This document shows positions 36,600-46,115 of a stretch of DNA of 64,000 bases, one piece after another. Position numbers and translations under genes: made by a program. Every line of letters starts with the position of its first letter. Within the stretch, counting starts at the first letter, position 1. The DNA is from Methylococcales bacterium (GTDB lineage: Bacteria > Pseudomonadota > Gammaproteobacteria > Methylococcales > Methylomonadaceae): positions 2,466,553 to 2,530,552 of the forward strand of contig JAUZSN010000002.1 of assembly GCA_030949405.1 (NCBI GenBank), given 5' to 3'. Below the pieces are notes generated by a model, which saw nothing but the letters and a program-made list of their open reading frames with translations, had not been told where the DNA came from and did no database searches.

Positions 36600-37273
36600 T
36601 TGTTATGCGCCAATCGTTGTAATAAAATAATAAATTCGTCAATAAACATTTCATGACGACTGGCTAGACGATCAACCCGCGTGGAAAACTGGTTGTACGC
36701 AATAACCGCAGGAATCGCGGCAAATAATCCGATAGCGGTGGCAATTAAGGCTTCAGCAATCCCTGGGGCAACCTGAGTTAAGGTCGCTTGTTGAACATTA
36801 ACTAATGAACGAAAGGCGTTCATGATTCCCCAAACAGTGCCAAATAAGCCAACATAAGGACTTGTAGACCCCACGGTTGCTAGAAAAGGTAAGGCTTCAT
36901 CCAGTCGATCTAGTTCGCGTGTTAATTCGATTCGCATCGCTCTTTGCGCACTTTCCACTAAAACAACAGGTTCAACATCCCCTTTTTGACGCATTCGAGA
37001 AAACTCTTTATAGCCGCTCAGAAAAATTTTCTCAATCCCTTCGGATTCAAACTCGTTAGCCGTTAATTTTTTATAAAGCTCGGTGAGTTCTATGCCTGAC
37101 CAAAATTCTTTTTCAAACTCATCGGTAATACGAATAACTTTTTTTAACTCACGACGTTTAGAGATAATAAACATCCATGAAATAACAGAGGCGACTAATA
37201 AAATCAGCATGACAAGTTGGACAACAAGACTTGCCTCTTTAATTAGATGAAGAATGGAAAGGTCAATATTCAT
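36596..37273 (-). CDS. tolQ: Tol-Pal system proton channel protein TolQ
   Basis: MotA/TolQ/ExbB family protein with three membrane helices. From the ATG at 37273 it gives 225 residues starting MNIDLSILHLIKEAS; an upstream in-frame ATG at 37360 adds unrelated residues and is not used. Visible are helix 1 (LVMLILLVASVISW), ATVGSTSPYVGLFGTVWGI, and IAEALIATAIGLFAAIPAV containing the conserved channel Thr residues. Length matches TolQ (230). Confidence 0.95.
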   Translation of the reverse strand: MNIDLSILHLIKEASLVVQLVMLILLVASVISWMFIISKRRELKKVIRITDEFEKEFWSGIELTELYKKLTANEFESEGIEKIFLSGYKEFSRMRQKGDVEPVVLVESAQRAMRIELTRELDRLDEALPFLATVGSTSPYVGLFGTVWGIMNAFRSLVNVQQATLTQVAPGIAEALIATAIGLFAAIPAVIAYNQFSTRVDRLASRHEMFIDEFIILLQRLAHNK

Positions 37274-37439
37274 AAGTTTATTATTATTTTTTGCGTTAAA
37301 ACTCTGTACACGACAAAATTTCACAGGGATGAGGTCGATTATTATTGCGATGCGATACACTGCATCGTCGGTATTTATTCATTAAACCTTACGTTATGTC
37401 CTAAAACTCTGAGACACACGGTCTCACGCCGTTACCTTT

Positions 37440-37835
37440 TTATTGAAATTCTGCTAACAATGTCTGTGGAAGAGCTTTGGGGCGCATTGTTTTTGCATCC
37501 AAACAAACGACGGTAATCGTTGCTTTCGATAAGAGGGTGTCCCCACGATGTATGGACTGGTCAAAAATAAGACTGGCTTTTTTGAGACAACTAATTTTTG
37601 AATGCACCTCAATCAGATCATTAAAAAAAGTCAGACTTAAATAATCAATCGTTAGTGAACGAATAGCAAAAATAATGCCTTCATTAATTTTCAATTGATC
37701 TTGTTCAAAACCTTTTTCCCGTAACATTTCAGTTCGGCCACGTTCAAAAAACTTTAAGTAATTTGCATGATAAACCACCCCCCCCGCATCCGTATCTTCA
37801 TAATAAATTCGGACAGGCCACGTAAATACAGTCAT
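37440..37835 (-). CDS. ybgC: acyl-CoA thioesterase YbgC
   Basis: Hot-dog-fold thioesterase acting on acyl-CoA/ACP, linked to phospholipid metabolism and regularly the first gene of the tol-pal cluster. From the ATG at 37835 it is 131 residues and begins MTVFTWPVRIYYEDTDAGGVVYHANYL, with the catalytic Asp in YYEDTDAGG. The frame extends upstream to 37886 with no family similarity. The 166-bp gap to tolQ contains a small CGATGC/GCATCG hairpin at 37348-37367. Confidence 0.93.
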   Translation of the reverse strand: MTVFTWPVRIYYEDTDAGGVVYHANYLKFFERGRTEMLREKGFEQDQLKINEGIIFAIRSLTIDYLSLTFFNDLIEVHSKISCLKKASLIFDQSIHRGDTLLSKATITVVCLDAKTMRPKALPQTLLAEFQ

Positions 37836-37893
37836 AGTAAAATCACTTTTGTTAATTGGGAAAAAAAATACTTTTTTTTGTTTCAAGGTTCGT

Positions 37894-38640
37894 TTATTCG
37901 TCTGGAATTTGTTCTAAAATTTCATCACTAATATGAGCATTAGAATAAACCTCTTGCACATCATCCAAATCTTCTAACCGATCAATGAGACGTAACATTT
38001 TTTCAGCCGTCGCCAGATCCAGCTCCGTTTCATTTTTAGCTTGCATCGTGACTTCTGAGTTTTCAGGCTCAAAACCTGCGGCAATCAGAGCTTCTTTAAT
38101 CGTAAGATACTCTTCAGAGGCGGTCATGACTTCAATACTCTCATCATGCGTAATAATATCGTCGGCCCCCGCATCCATCGCCGCTTCCATTAAATCATCT
38201 TCATCAACATCCTTGCTGTAGCTAATAATACCTACTTTATTAAACATATACGCAACAGAACCATCTGTGCCTAAGTTTCCGCCTGCTTTAGCAAACCCAT
38301 GACGTACTTCCGCAACGGTTCGATTACGGTTATCGGTTAAACAATCGACAATAACCGCTATTCCACCTGGCCCATAACCTTCATAACGAACCTCTTCATA
38401 ATTAACGCCTTCGAGGGTTCCCGTTGCTTTTTTTATGGTATTTTCAATGGTATCACGCTTCATATTAGCACCCAGTGCTTTATCAATGATTGCGCGTAAA
38501 CTCGGATTATTTGCAGGGTCGGCCCCTGCCTTTGCGGCCACTGAAATTTCACGGATTATTTTGGTAAAAATTTTCCCACGTTTTGCATCTTGCGCGCCTT
38601 TACGGTGTTTTATATTCGCCCATTTACTGTGTCCTGCCAT
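37894..38640 (-). CDS. yebC: YebC/PmpR family protein
   Basis: The 248-residue protein begins [23 protein letters not shown], the invariant YebC start, and shows [21 protein letters not shown] and [11 protein letters not shown]. Members were described as transcriptional regulators (PmpR) and more recently as factors that help ribosomes through proline-rich stretches. It stands between ybgC and serB on the same strand, in place of the ruvABC genes often next to it. Confidence 0.95.
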   Translation of the reverse strand: MAGHSKWANIKHRKGAQDAKRGKIFTKIIREISVAAKAGADPANNPSLRAIIDKALGANMKRDTIENTIKKATGTLEGVNYEEVRYEGYGPGGIAVIVDCLTDNRNRTVAEVRHGFAKAGGNLGTDGSVAYMFNKVGIISYSKDVDEDDLMEAAMDAGADDIITHDESIEVMTASEEYLTIKEALIAAGFEPENSEVTMQAKNETELDLATAEKMLRLIDRLEDLDDVQEVYSNAHISDEILEQIPDE

Positions 38641-38726
38641 GGTTTTTCTCTGTAGTTAATGCTTTCAAAAGCGGTTTTAAGATAGAAGGATTTTAACATT
38701 TTGAGCCGAGCTTATCGACTAAACGC

Positions 38727-39368
38727 TTATGAAATAAATTTTAAAATAGCGGTTATATTTTTATCAGTAACATAAAAATCAGCTTGTTGCTCAACAATTT
38801 CTCGCCTCATCACGCCCCCAAAACCAATCACTTTAACCCCCACGTGTTGGGCCTCTAAATCTGTTTTACCATCCCCAATGAGTACCATATTTTCAGGATC
38901 TGCATTAATTTGTTGGCAAATTTCGGCTTTACCGCCTGTTCTAGCAAGAGGCGATTGCTGATTAAAGGTTTGATAACGACCATCTTCATGAAAAGAAACG
39001 TCCACGGCATGAACATGGTCTTCAGAAACATTGAGATGGGCGGCTAAAGGTAAAATTGCTTGGCGTAAACCTCCACTAATAATATGAATTTGTTTCCCTT
39101 GTTCGTGTAAAGTTTTGAACACCTCTTCAACGCCATCAACCATTTCACTGATATAAAGGTCGGCTAACGATTTAATTGCCGCTTGATTCGGTTTAATTAA
39201 ATCTAATCGTTTTTGATAAATATCCTCTAAAGGCAATTCACCATTCATCGCTGCATTGGTTAATTTTGCCATTTCTAAGCCTAAATTAACGGCTTTGGCG
39301 CACTCGTCTATTCCTTCGATACGACTTAAGGTACTATCACAATCAAAGCATATTATTTTAAAATTCAT
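38727..39368 (-). CDS. serB: phosphoserine phosphatase-like HAD hydrolase
   Basis: Would release L-serine from phosphoserine in the last step of serine synthesis. The 213-residue HAD protein has the nucleophile motif FDCDSTLS (Asp9, Asp11), an alpha-helical cap with the conserved Glu region (RIEGIDECAK), the SGG motif 2 (HIISGGLRQ), a Lys in KAEIC and IGDGKTDLEA as motif 4. It lacks the N-terminal ACT-like domain of E. coli SerB, as in many short homologues. A related HAD activity cannot be ruled out. Confidence 0.85.
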   Translation of the reverse strand: MNFKIICFDCDSTLSRIEGIDECAKAVNLGLEMAKLTNAAMNGELPLEDIYQKRLDLIKPNQAAIKSLADLYISEMVDGVEEVFKTLHEQGKQIHIISGGLRQAILPLAAHLNVSEDHVHAVDVSFHEDGRYQTFNQQSPLARTGGKAEICQQINADPENMVLIGDGKTDLEAQHVGVKVIGFGGVMRREIVEQQADFYVTDKNITAILKFIS

Positions 39369-39494
39369 ATTTTTTATTTGAGGGTTAGGGTTTTGTTACG
39401 ATATTATTTCACGTCAGGGCTTTTATTGACAAACCTTTAGCTGTAATTTTTTATGCTTCAACACGGCCTTATCTGTCACTGTTATTTCAGCCCT

Positions 39495-40703
39495 TTATTC
39501 ATTAAAAAAATGATTAGGCCACTGTTCAATTTCGCCTAATTCATTAATATTTAAATCCGTTACGCTGGATTCTTTGTCATTATTACGACAAACATAAAGT
39601 TTTAAATCATCAACAGAATAACTTTTTTCGGCAACACGACCTTGAAAGCGCCGTAATAAATGCTCACTATGACTTTCAATAATGACTTGAATATTACGCT
39701 GTTTAGAAACATTCAAAATAATATCAGCCAAACCACTGTGAATGGATGGGTGTAAATAAATTTCAGGTTGGTCGATTAAAACCGTACTCTCTTCAGGAAC
39801 ATAATAAAGCAAGACGAGGACGGGAAGGACTTGGGAAACACTTAACCCCACATCGGTTAAAAAAAACTCGGTGCTATTATTGGTTTTTTTAACCAAAGGA
39901 CGGTATAAATTAGAATGAGGGGCCATTTCTTTAATCGAAAATTGATCGACTAATCCTAATTTCTTTAACCAATACGAAATAATGACGGAAAAGGGTTCTA
40001 ATTTATCGTTTAATAGCCTCATTTCATTACAAATAGTGGCCGATAAAATAGCCTCCATACACCACTCCCCTCGAAATCCAACACCCACAGGGTTAGAGGA
40101 AAACCATTGATATTCTCTCTTTACCGGTTCACGTAACGCACTTAAATAGTAAATTCCGTCCATCATCTGTTCATACTCAAATTCAAAGACTCTTAAAAAA
40201 TTAGAGACTAAATCTATTTGGGATTCATTCGGAAAAAGATGGGTTTTAACAGGGTGTAAAACCTGCTTGATAAATTTTTCATTTTGTATGAAATCAAAAT
40301 GCCCCCGTGAATTTAAATTTAATTCAAACGACGTATGCGTGGTTTTATACCCTAATGAGCGGAGTTGAAGTTGTTGTTGAGCTAAATTAACGCTTGCTTG
40401 CGTTTGAATATACGTTGAATGATTCGTCGGTTTCCAATCAATAACCCAGCTTAGTGGTAATTGAGCCTGATGTTGATAAATAAGATTTTCGTACGTTCCT
40501 AAATCAACGAAGGTGGGGGCATGATTTAAATTTAAAACCACCCCGCTACCCGTTGCCTCTTTAGTTTGTTTCAACATCAATAAGAATTGAATTAAACTAC
40601 TTTTTCCTGAGTTATTTGCACCGAATAAAGCCGTTACTTGAGAAAAGTGTATATCAAGTTCCTTCCATGCTTTAAAATTTTTAAGTTGTAACTGTTTTAA
40701 CAT
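39495..40703 (-). CDS. AAA ATPase with DUF3696 C-terminus (OLD-like)
   Basis: 402-residue predicted ATPase. Walker A FGANNSGKSSL lies at about residues 28-38, a weak ABC signature in TDVGLSVSQVLPVL, Walker B VLIDQPEIYLHP, and the H-loop IIESHSEHLLRR. The C-terminus INELGEIEQWPNHFF is the DUF3696 signature. Such ATPases resemble the ATPase part of OLD-family and other anti-phage proteins but have no nuclease domain; the function is unknown. Its ATG begins 2 bases after the stop of the Hcp-like gene, with AAAGGG as ribosome-binding site inside that gene, so the two are cotranscribed and translationally linked. Confidence 0.82.
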   Translation of the reverse strand: MLKQLQLKNFKAWKELDIHFSQVTALFGANNSGKSSLIQFLLMLKQTKEATGSGVVLNLNHAPTFVDLGTYENLIYQHQAQLPLSWVIDWKPTNHSTYIQTQASVNLAQQQLQLRSLGYKTTHTSFELNLNSRGHFDFIQNEKFIKQVLHPVKTHLFPNESQIDLVSNFLRVFEFEYEQMMDGIYYLSALREPVKREYQWFSSNPVGVGFRGEWCMEAILSATICNEMRLLNDKLEPFSVIISYWLKKLGLVDQFSIKEMAPHSNLYRPLVKKTNNSTEFFLTDVGLSVSQVLPVLVLLYYVPEESTVLIDQPEIYLHPSIHSGLADIILNVSKQRNIQVIIESHSEHLLRRFQGRVAEKSYSVDDLKLYVCRNNDKESSVTDLNINELGEIEQWPNHFFNE

Positions 40704-40705
40704 AA

Positions 40706-42352
40706 CTATTGCCCTTTTAACATCGCTTTAATATCTGCCTCAACGGTATCAATTCCTTTTAAAGCAAATGCGTCACTTAATTTCTCCAAAATATCCTGAT
40801 TAAAAAAAGGCGGGAGTGTCGGGCCTAAACGTATATTTTTCACCCCTAATTCTAATAAAGCTAAAAATATGATAATGGTTTGTTGTTCATACCATGCAAT
40901 ATTAAACGATACGGGCATTTTATTTAACTCCGTTAGCCCTAGTTCCGTTTGCAAGCTTTGTAGAAAACTAATAATGGCATAAAAATCATTCGTTTGTCCT
41001 GCATCTAATAAGCGGGGAATGCCCTTAATTTCACCTAAGTCTAATTGATTAAAACGATATTTAGTTTCCCCAGCCGTTAGTATTAACCAATCGTGAGGCA
41101 ATGCTTCGACTAATTCAGTGTAATAACGACGCTCTTTATGACGACCATCACATCCCGCAATAACGATAATACGCTTAATTTCGCTTGCTTGAATAGCGGT
41201 CGCAATCTCTTTTTTCAGAGCTAATAAACTGTGTAAACCATACCCTGTTATCACGGTTGTATCCGTTAATAGGGTTGGTGGGGGATTTTGTTTTGCTTGC
41301 TCAATAAGCGTTGCAAAATTTTTAGTTTGATCGGGCTTTCTATCATCAATATGGGGAATAGCATCCCATCCGACCATGCCCGTGGTAAAGAGTTTTTCTT
41401 GATAAGTTTTTTTAGCTTGTTGCAGGCTATTCGTGGTGACAATTAACGCACCGTTAAATTTAGTAAATTGATTTTTTTGATCTTGCCACGCGCCGCCATA
41501 ATTACCGACTAAATTAAAAAAGCGTTTGAATTTTGGATACGCATGGGCCACAAGGGCTTCACCATGGGTATAAACATCCACGCCTGTTCCCGCCGTTTGT
41601 TCTAATAACTCTTCAATATCTTGTAAATCATGCCCTGAAATTAAAATAGCAGGGTTATTCCAAACATCGGTATGAACTTTAGTCGGGACAGGGTGGCCAA
41701 AGGTTTCGGTATTCGCTTGATTTAATAACGCCATAGCCTCCAGCCCTAATTTTCCACAATGCAAATTCATAGCTAAGGTCTCATCAACCGTATGCTCATT
41801 GATCGAAAAATTTAAAGCCTGATGAACAAAATCATATAAATCTTGATTTTTATAACCGAGTACCGATGAATGCTCAATTAATGAGGCCAGACCTTTCACA
41901 CTATAGACTAAACTTTCACGTAAGCCATGATAAGCTTCATTTTCTTTGAGTAACGTAGGGACACTTAAGGTGTTACCTTGTTCAATAAAAGTCGCTTCAT
42001 CAATACGCTCATAGTCCCATAACGCTTCGTCAGGAATCGTTTCATCAGTGGGGAGGGTTAGTTGCTTGCTTAATACCTTCCGTCGTTGAACAGTTTCACT
42101 AATTAAACGTACAAATTCCGCCGAATCAAAATTAACGTTGGTTACCGTTGCATATAAAGCTTGTGCTGTAAAAGAGTCAATTCGTGTCGTTTTAATGTCT
42201 ACTTGATGGGCTTTGATGACATAAAAAGATAACCCTTTTAAAACATAAACTAATAAATCTTGCAAACTTGCAACGGGGGCTTTTTTACCGCAAATACCCG
42301 TGGTATCACAGGCTTTATTTTTTTTAGCTTCTTGACAATGGTAGCAAAACAT
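40706..42352 (-). CDS. hybrid cluster protein (Hcp) homologue lacking three hybrid-cluster cysteines
   Basis: 548 residues, full length for the class I Hcp/prismane family, whose members reduce hydroxylamine or NO and can S-nitrosylate. The N-terminal cluster motif is complete: Cys3, Cys6, Cys15, Cys21 (C-x2-C-x8-C-x5-C). Of the hybrid-cluster ligands, His241 (SGHDL), Glu265 (YTHGEAL), Cys401 (AGCDG) and Glu489 (AWYEQQ) remain. The cysteine normally in TTNC is Ser309 (TTNSL), that in LTAGC is Glu429 (LTAGETKYRF) and that in DAGQC is Thr454 (DAGQTND). The surrounding sequence is well conserved and the codons read cleanly, so this is not random decay. The hybrid Fe-S-O cluster probably cannot form. 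Followed after 2 bp by a DUF3696 ATPase. The function is unknown and annotation as hydroxylamine reductase would mislead. Confidence 0.9.
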   Translation of the reverse strand: MFCYHCQEAKKNKACDTTGICGKKAPVASLQDLLVYVLKGLSFYVIKAHQVDIKTTRIDSFTAQALYATVTNVNFDSAEFVRLISETVQRRKVLSKQLTLPTDETIPDEALWDYERIDEATFIEQGNTLSVPTLLKENEAYHGLRESLVYSVKGLASLIEHSSVLGYKNQDLYDFVHQALNFSINEHTVDETLAMNLHCGKLGLEAMALLNQANTETFGHPVPTKVHTDVWNNPAILISGHDLQDIEELLEQTAGTGVDVYTHGEALVAHAYPKFKRFFNLVGNYGGAWQDQKNQFTKFNGALIVTTNSLQQAKKTYQEKLFTTGMVGWDAIPHIDDRKPDQTKNFATLIEQAKQNPPPTLLTDTTVITGYGLHSLLALKKEIATAIQASEIKRIIVIAGCDGRHKERRYYTELVEALPHDWLILTAGETKYRFNQLDLGEIKGIPRLLDAGQTNDFYAIISFLQSLQTELGLTELNKMPVSFNIAWYEQQTIIIFLALLELGVKNIRLGPTLPPFFNQDILEKLSDAFALKGIDTVEADIKAMLKGQ

Positions 42353-42569
42353 TTTTGTCCTTTGATGGTAGTGTAAGGTTTAGGCATAGAATACCAATAG
42401 AAGGTTATCTATAAATAAAATTTCTTTCCTTAGTAGCCTTACTGCATTAATAAGTTCAAATGAATCCCTTACTATACAATCTAGTTTACACGTTATTCTT
42501 AAAAAAATAGTGCGAAGTAAAATAACTTAAGCTATTCAACCCCGAATCGTTTAAAAGTAAAAGGACAAC

Positions 42570-43211
42570 TTAACAAACCCCATCCCATTGTAAAAAGTTT
42601 TCTAATAGCTGTAAGCCTACGGTTTGACTTTTTTCAGGGTGAAACTGAACCGCAAAAACATTTTTTTGGGTCAAGGCACAAGCAAACGCGTGTGGATAGT
42701 CTGTGGTTGCTGCGATAACGCTGTCATCGTCAGGTAATGCATAATAACTATGCACAAAATAAAACCGACTGTTATCAGGAATATTATTCCATAAAGGATG
42801 GGGCTGTTGCGTCACTTGATTCCAACCCATGTGCGGAATTTTTAAAACCGCCCCTTTTGTATCGGTTAATTTTTTAGGAAAGTGAATGATTTTTCCTTTG
42901 AAAAAATCTAAACACTCAACTCCATTATTTTCATCACTAACAGATAATAAAGCCTGCATTCCTAAACAAATTCCCAGCAACGGTTTTGTTTTTATAACCT
43001 CTTGAATAACGGTTGATAAATTAGAGTCATTCAATGCCTGCATACACTCTCTTATCGCCCCTACCCCTGGTAAAACAACCCGATCCGCCGCTAAAATACG
43101 CGCGGCATCATCCGTAACAATAACCTCGGTATTGGCTGAAACGTGCTGTAAGGCTTTGGAAATAGAGTGTAAATTTCCCATTCTATAATCAATAACCGCA
43201 ACGGTGGGCAT
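42570..43211 (-). CDS. hisH: imidazole glycerol phosphate synthase, glutaminase subunit HisH
   Basis: Class I glutamine amidotransferase that feeds ammonia to HisF in histidine synthesis. In 213 residues: [21 protein letters not shown], the oxyanion segment LPGVGAI, the nucleophile in GICLGMQALL and the catalytic His/Glu in VQFHPEKSQ. The ATG overlaps the stop of hisB, so hisB-hisH are coupled. hisA and hisF are outside the window. Confidence 0.95.
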   Translation of the reverse strand: MPTVAVIDYRMGNLHSISKALQHVSANTEVIVTDDAARILAADRVVLPGVGAIRECMQALNDSNLSTVIQEVIKTKPLLGICLGMQALLSVSDENNGVECLDFFKGKIIHFPKKLTDTKGAVLKIPHMGWNQVTQQPHPLWNNIPDNSRFYFVHSYYALPDDDSVIAATTDYPHAFACALTQKNVFAVQFHPEKSQTVGLQLLENFLQWDGVC

Positions 43212-43804
43212 TATAAACTTCCCTTAGTTGATGGAATAATCCCTTCCATGCGAGGGTCAACGGTAATCGCCATCCGAACGGCCCGCCCAAAAGCTTTAAA
43301 TACCGTCTCCGCGATATGATGGGCATTACGGCCTTTTAAATTATCGATATGTAACGAAACCCCTGCATTATTAACAAAGCCTTGAAAAAATTCACGAAAT
43401 AAATCGACATCAAAATTACCAATCAATTCACGTGGAAAATCAACTTCATAATATAATCCCGATCGCCCTGAAAAATCAATAACAACACGTGATAAGGCTT
43501 CATCCAAAGGGACATACGCATGTCCATAACGATAGAGGCCTTTTTTATCGCCTAATGCTTCGGCAAATGCTTTTCCTAACGTGATTCCTATATCTTCAAC
43601 TGTATGGTGTGCATCAATATCTAAATCGCCTTTACAATTGATTTTTAAATCAATAAGTCCATGCCGAGCGACTTGATCTAACATGTGGTCAAGAAAAGGA
43701 ACGCCTGTGAAAAACGAGGACTTTCCTGTGCCATCAAGATCAATCGAGAGTTTAATTTTTGTTTCAAGTGTATTTCGTTCAACTTGCGCGGTACGATGAG
43801 TCAT
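43211..43804 (-). CDS. hisB: imidazoleglycerol-phosphate dehydratase HisB
   Basis: Mn-dependent dehydratase of histidine synthesis. From the ATG at 43804 it encodes 197 residues beginning [17 protein letters not shown], the monofunctional form without the phosphatase domain of the enterobacterial HisB. Metal-binding motifs [21 protein letters not shown] and [13 protein letters not shown] are complete. The frame is open to 43906 but the extra residues do not match the family. Confidence 0.96.
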   Translation of the reverse strand: MTHRTAQVERNTLETKIKLSIDLDGTGKSSFFTGVPFLDHMLDQVARHGLIDLKINCKGDLDIDAHHTVEDIGITLGKAFAEALGDKKGLYRYGHAYVPLDEALSRVVIDFSGRSGLYYEVDFPRELIGNFDVDLFREFFQGFVNNAGVSLHIDNLKGRNAHHIAETVFKAFGRAVRMAITVDPRMEGIIPSTKGSL

Positions 43805-43830
43805 TATTAATTTAAGATAAGTTAGGTCAC

Positions 43831-43861
43831 TTCGTAGCGTAAGCCATGCCAACGCTACGAA
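43831..43861. terminator. 10-bp hairpin between hisB and the DUF934 gene
   Basis: TTCGTAGCGT and ACGCTACGAA pair around an 11-nt loop. No T-run adjoins on the minus strand. It probably separates the cysI-DUF934 transcript from hisBH, or is a dispersed palindrome. Confidence 0.5.
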
Positions 43862-43868
43862 ATAAAAG

Positions 43869-44321
43869 TTAGTCGGTTGAGGCTTGATATTTAATTGAAA
43901 AATCATTCAAGGTGGATAAGGCCACCACTAAATCTTCCTCATTTTCCATTTGAAACGCATTAACGCCTACTCGGGATAAATAAAAGGCTTGGTCAGCCAT
44001 ATAACGGCCTACCGCTCGAATTTCTCCTTGATAATTTAAATCTTTTCTCAATATTCTAGCATGAGAAAAGCCACGCCCATCGGTGAAAGCCGAAAAATTA
44101 AGTTCAATTAAAGCGAAGGTATCCACATCTTCTGCAAGCCTAAGAATATCCACGTCAGAATCAACCCGCACACCCACCTTACCTGAATGTTTCTTTAATA
44201 ACGGTTTTTCTTTGCACCAGCGGTTTAATGAAACGGTAATATCCCCTTCAACTAACGCATCATCATCTGAAATATAAGACCATTGGCTCGCGACGAGTTG
44301 TTTGTCTTTAATGATTTGCAT
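43869..44321 (-). CDS. DUF934 protein, sulfite-reduction accessory
   Basis: 150-residue protein of the DUF934 family, with [10 protein letters not shown] near the middle and the conserved [14 protein letters not shown] segment. Members are nearly always encoded next to siroheme sulfite reductases and are thought to assist assimilatory sulfite reduction; biochemical proof is thin. The gene begins inside the 3' end of the hemoprotein gene (14-bp overlap). Confidence 0.88.
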   Translation of the reverse strand: MQIIKDKQLVASQWSYISDDDALVEGDITVSLNRWCKEKPLLKKHSGKVGVRVDSDVDILRLAEDVDTFALIELNFSAFTDGRGFSHARILRKDLNYQGEIRAVGRYMADQAFYLSRVGVNAFQMENEEDLVVALSTLNDFSIKYQASTD

Positions 44322-45963
44322 ATACTTTCTCCTTAAATGGGTTCATACCAATACGATTAACGGTACTTAAAAAACTTTCTTCTTCACTTTCCCGTAAGTT
44401 AAGATAAACCCCTAAAATAGTAGAGACGGCTGTAGCCACTTCATTTTTAGCCAGCGAGCGACCTAAACGCGTACCAATCGCTGCTTCATTTTCAGACGAA
44501 CCACCTAAGGTAAATTGATACCATTCCACGCCTTTTTTATCAACCCCTAAAATGCCAATATGTCCCACACTTTGATGTGCGCAACCATTTTGACACCCTG
44601 AGATATTAACTTTCAAATCGCCTAAGTTATGGATGTAATCCATATCATCTAAAACATCGTTAATTTCTTTCGTGATTCCAATTGAACCTGCATTTGCCAA
44701 CGCGCAAAAATCTAAACCTGGGCAGCAAATAATGTCGGTTACCGTTCCAATATTAGGCGTTGCTAATTGTAAGGGAACTAGTTTTTGCCAAAGCACATAC
44801 AAATCGGCTTGTTTGACATCCGCTAACACTAAATTTTGTCGGTGGGTGGTTCTAATTTCACCCAAACTATAGCTATCTGCCAAATCAGCCACCGCATCTA
44901 ATTGGCTATCCGTAATATCTCCCGGTGGGGAGTCAGGGGCTTTTAATGAGACAAAAACGGCTTTATAACCTGCGACTCGATGGGCTACCGTATTATGCTT
45001 AACCCACGTTGCAAAGGCTTTATCTTGTTCTAATAAAGGATTGAAACTTTCATCCTTGCTCGCAATTTCATCATAAGTAGGCGGCGCAAATTGAGCGATC
45101 ATCGTCTCATACGTTTCACTTGAAACTTCCATCCCCTCTCTAATTTTTAGCCATTCCGTCTCGACCTGTTCCCGCACTTTTTCAATACCCGCTTCTCGAA
45201 CTAAAATTTTAATCCGCGCTCGGTATTTATTATCACGACGACCATTAAGATTATAAACGCGTAAAATAGCGTCTAAATACGACAGTAGATCTTTCTTTTC
45301 TAAAAACGGTCTAATTTCAGTTCCAATAACAGGGGTCCGTCCTAACCCGCCGCCGACTAAAATTCTAAAACCGATTTCACCCGCTTCATTTTTAACTAAA
45401 TGAACGCCAATATCGTGAAATTGCGTCGCGGCGCGATCTTGTTCGGTCGCGCTCACGGCAATTTTAAATTTACGCGGCAAATACGCAAATTCAGGATGTA
45501 AAATTGTCCATTTGCGAATAATTTCACAATAAGGGCGAGGATCTTCGAGTTCATCTGTACAGACTCCCGCTAAATGATCCGCCGTTGTATTTCTTAAGCA
45601 GTTTCCACTTGTTTGAATCGCGTGCATTTGTACACTGGCTAATTCTTCTAAAATATCAGGAATTTGTTCCAGTTTTGGCCAGTTAAATTGAATGTTCTGA
45701 CGGGTCGTAATATGAGCGTAGCCCTTATCATAATCCCGTGCAATACTGGCTAATTTACGAAATTGTGTTGATGAAAGCAAGCCATAAGGCCCTGCAATTC
45801 GTAACATAGGGGCATGTGTTTGAATATAGATGCCATTCATTAGGCGCAAAGCGCGAAACTCATCTTCGCCTATTTCTCCTTTTAAATAACGTTGTGTTTG
45901 CCCTCTAAACTGAGTAACCCGTTCGTTAATAAGTGTTTGATCGTCGTCGTTATACTGGTACAT
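44308..45963 (-). CDS. siroheme sulfite (nitrite) reductase, hemoprotein subunit
   Basis: 551-residue siroheme/[4Fe-4S] reductase of the CysI/NirA type. Two ferredoxin-like halves are visible; the N-terminal one has GIYIQTHAPMLRI and TTRQNIQFNWPKLE. Cluster and siroheme cysteines lie in CCPGLDFC (C-x5-C) and SGCQNGC (C-x3-C). The DUF934 partner and the absence of nitrate-assimilation genes favour sulfite as substrate. It probably uses ferredoxin or a separate flavoprotein, as no cysJ is present. Divergent from nhaD. Confidence 0.9.
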   Translation of the reverse strand: MYQYNDDDQTLINERVTQFRGQTQRYLKGEIGEDEFRALRLMNGIYIQTHAPMLRIAGPYGLLSSTQFRKLASIARDYDKGYAHITTRQNIQFNWPKLEQIPDILEELASVQMHAIQTSGNCLRNTTADHLAGVCTDELEDPRPYCEIIRKWTILHPEFAYLPRKFKIAVSATEQDRAATQFHDIGVHLVKNEAGEIGFRILVGGGLGRTPVIGTEIRPFLEKKDLLSYLDAILRVYNLNGRRDNKYRARIKILVREAGIEKVREQVETEWLKIREGMEVSSETYETMIAQFAPPTYDEIASKDESFNPLLEQDKAFATWVKHNTVAHRVAGYKAVFVSLKAPDSPPGDITDSQLDAVADLADSYSLGEIRTTHRQNLVLADVKQADLYVLWQKLVPLQLATPNIGTVTDIICCPGLDFCALANAGSIGITKEINDVLDDMDYIHNLGDLKVNISGCQNGCAHQSVGHIGILGVDKKGVEWYQFTLGGSSENEAAIGTRLGRSLAKNEVATAVSTILGVYLNLRESEEESFLSTVNRIGMNPFKEKVYANH

Positions 45964-46104
45964 GAATTGATAGTGTGCTTATTCAAGCAATTAAAGACAG
46001 AAAGGATAATAATATACTGCGAGCCATTAAATGACAAAGCTTATTATATAATGTTACCATTTACGGTTAAATTTTTTCCCCTTTATTAATCTACTTTATT
46101 CAGT

Positions 46105-46110
46105 AGGAGG
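46105..46110 (+). promoter_or_regulatory. ribosome-binding site that fixes the nhaD TTG start
   Basis: AGGAGG is a perfect anti-16S match 5 bases before TTG at 46116. No in-frame ATG is near, so this site decides the start. Confidence 0.8.
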
Positions 46111-46115
46111 TTATT

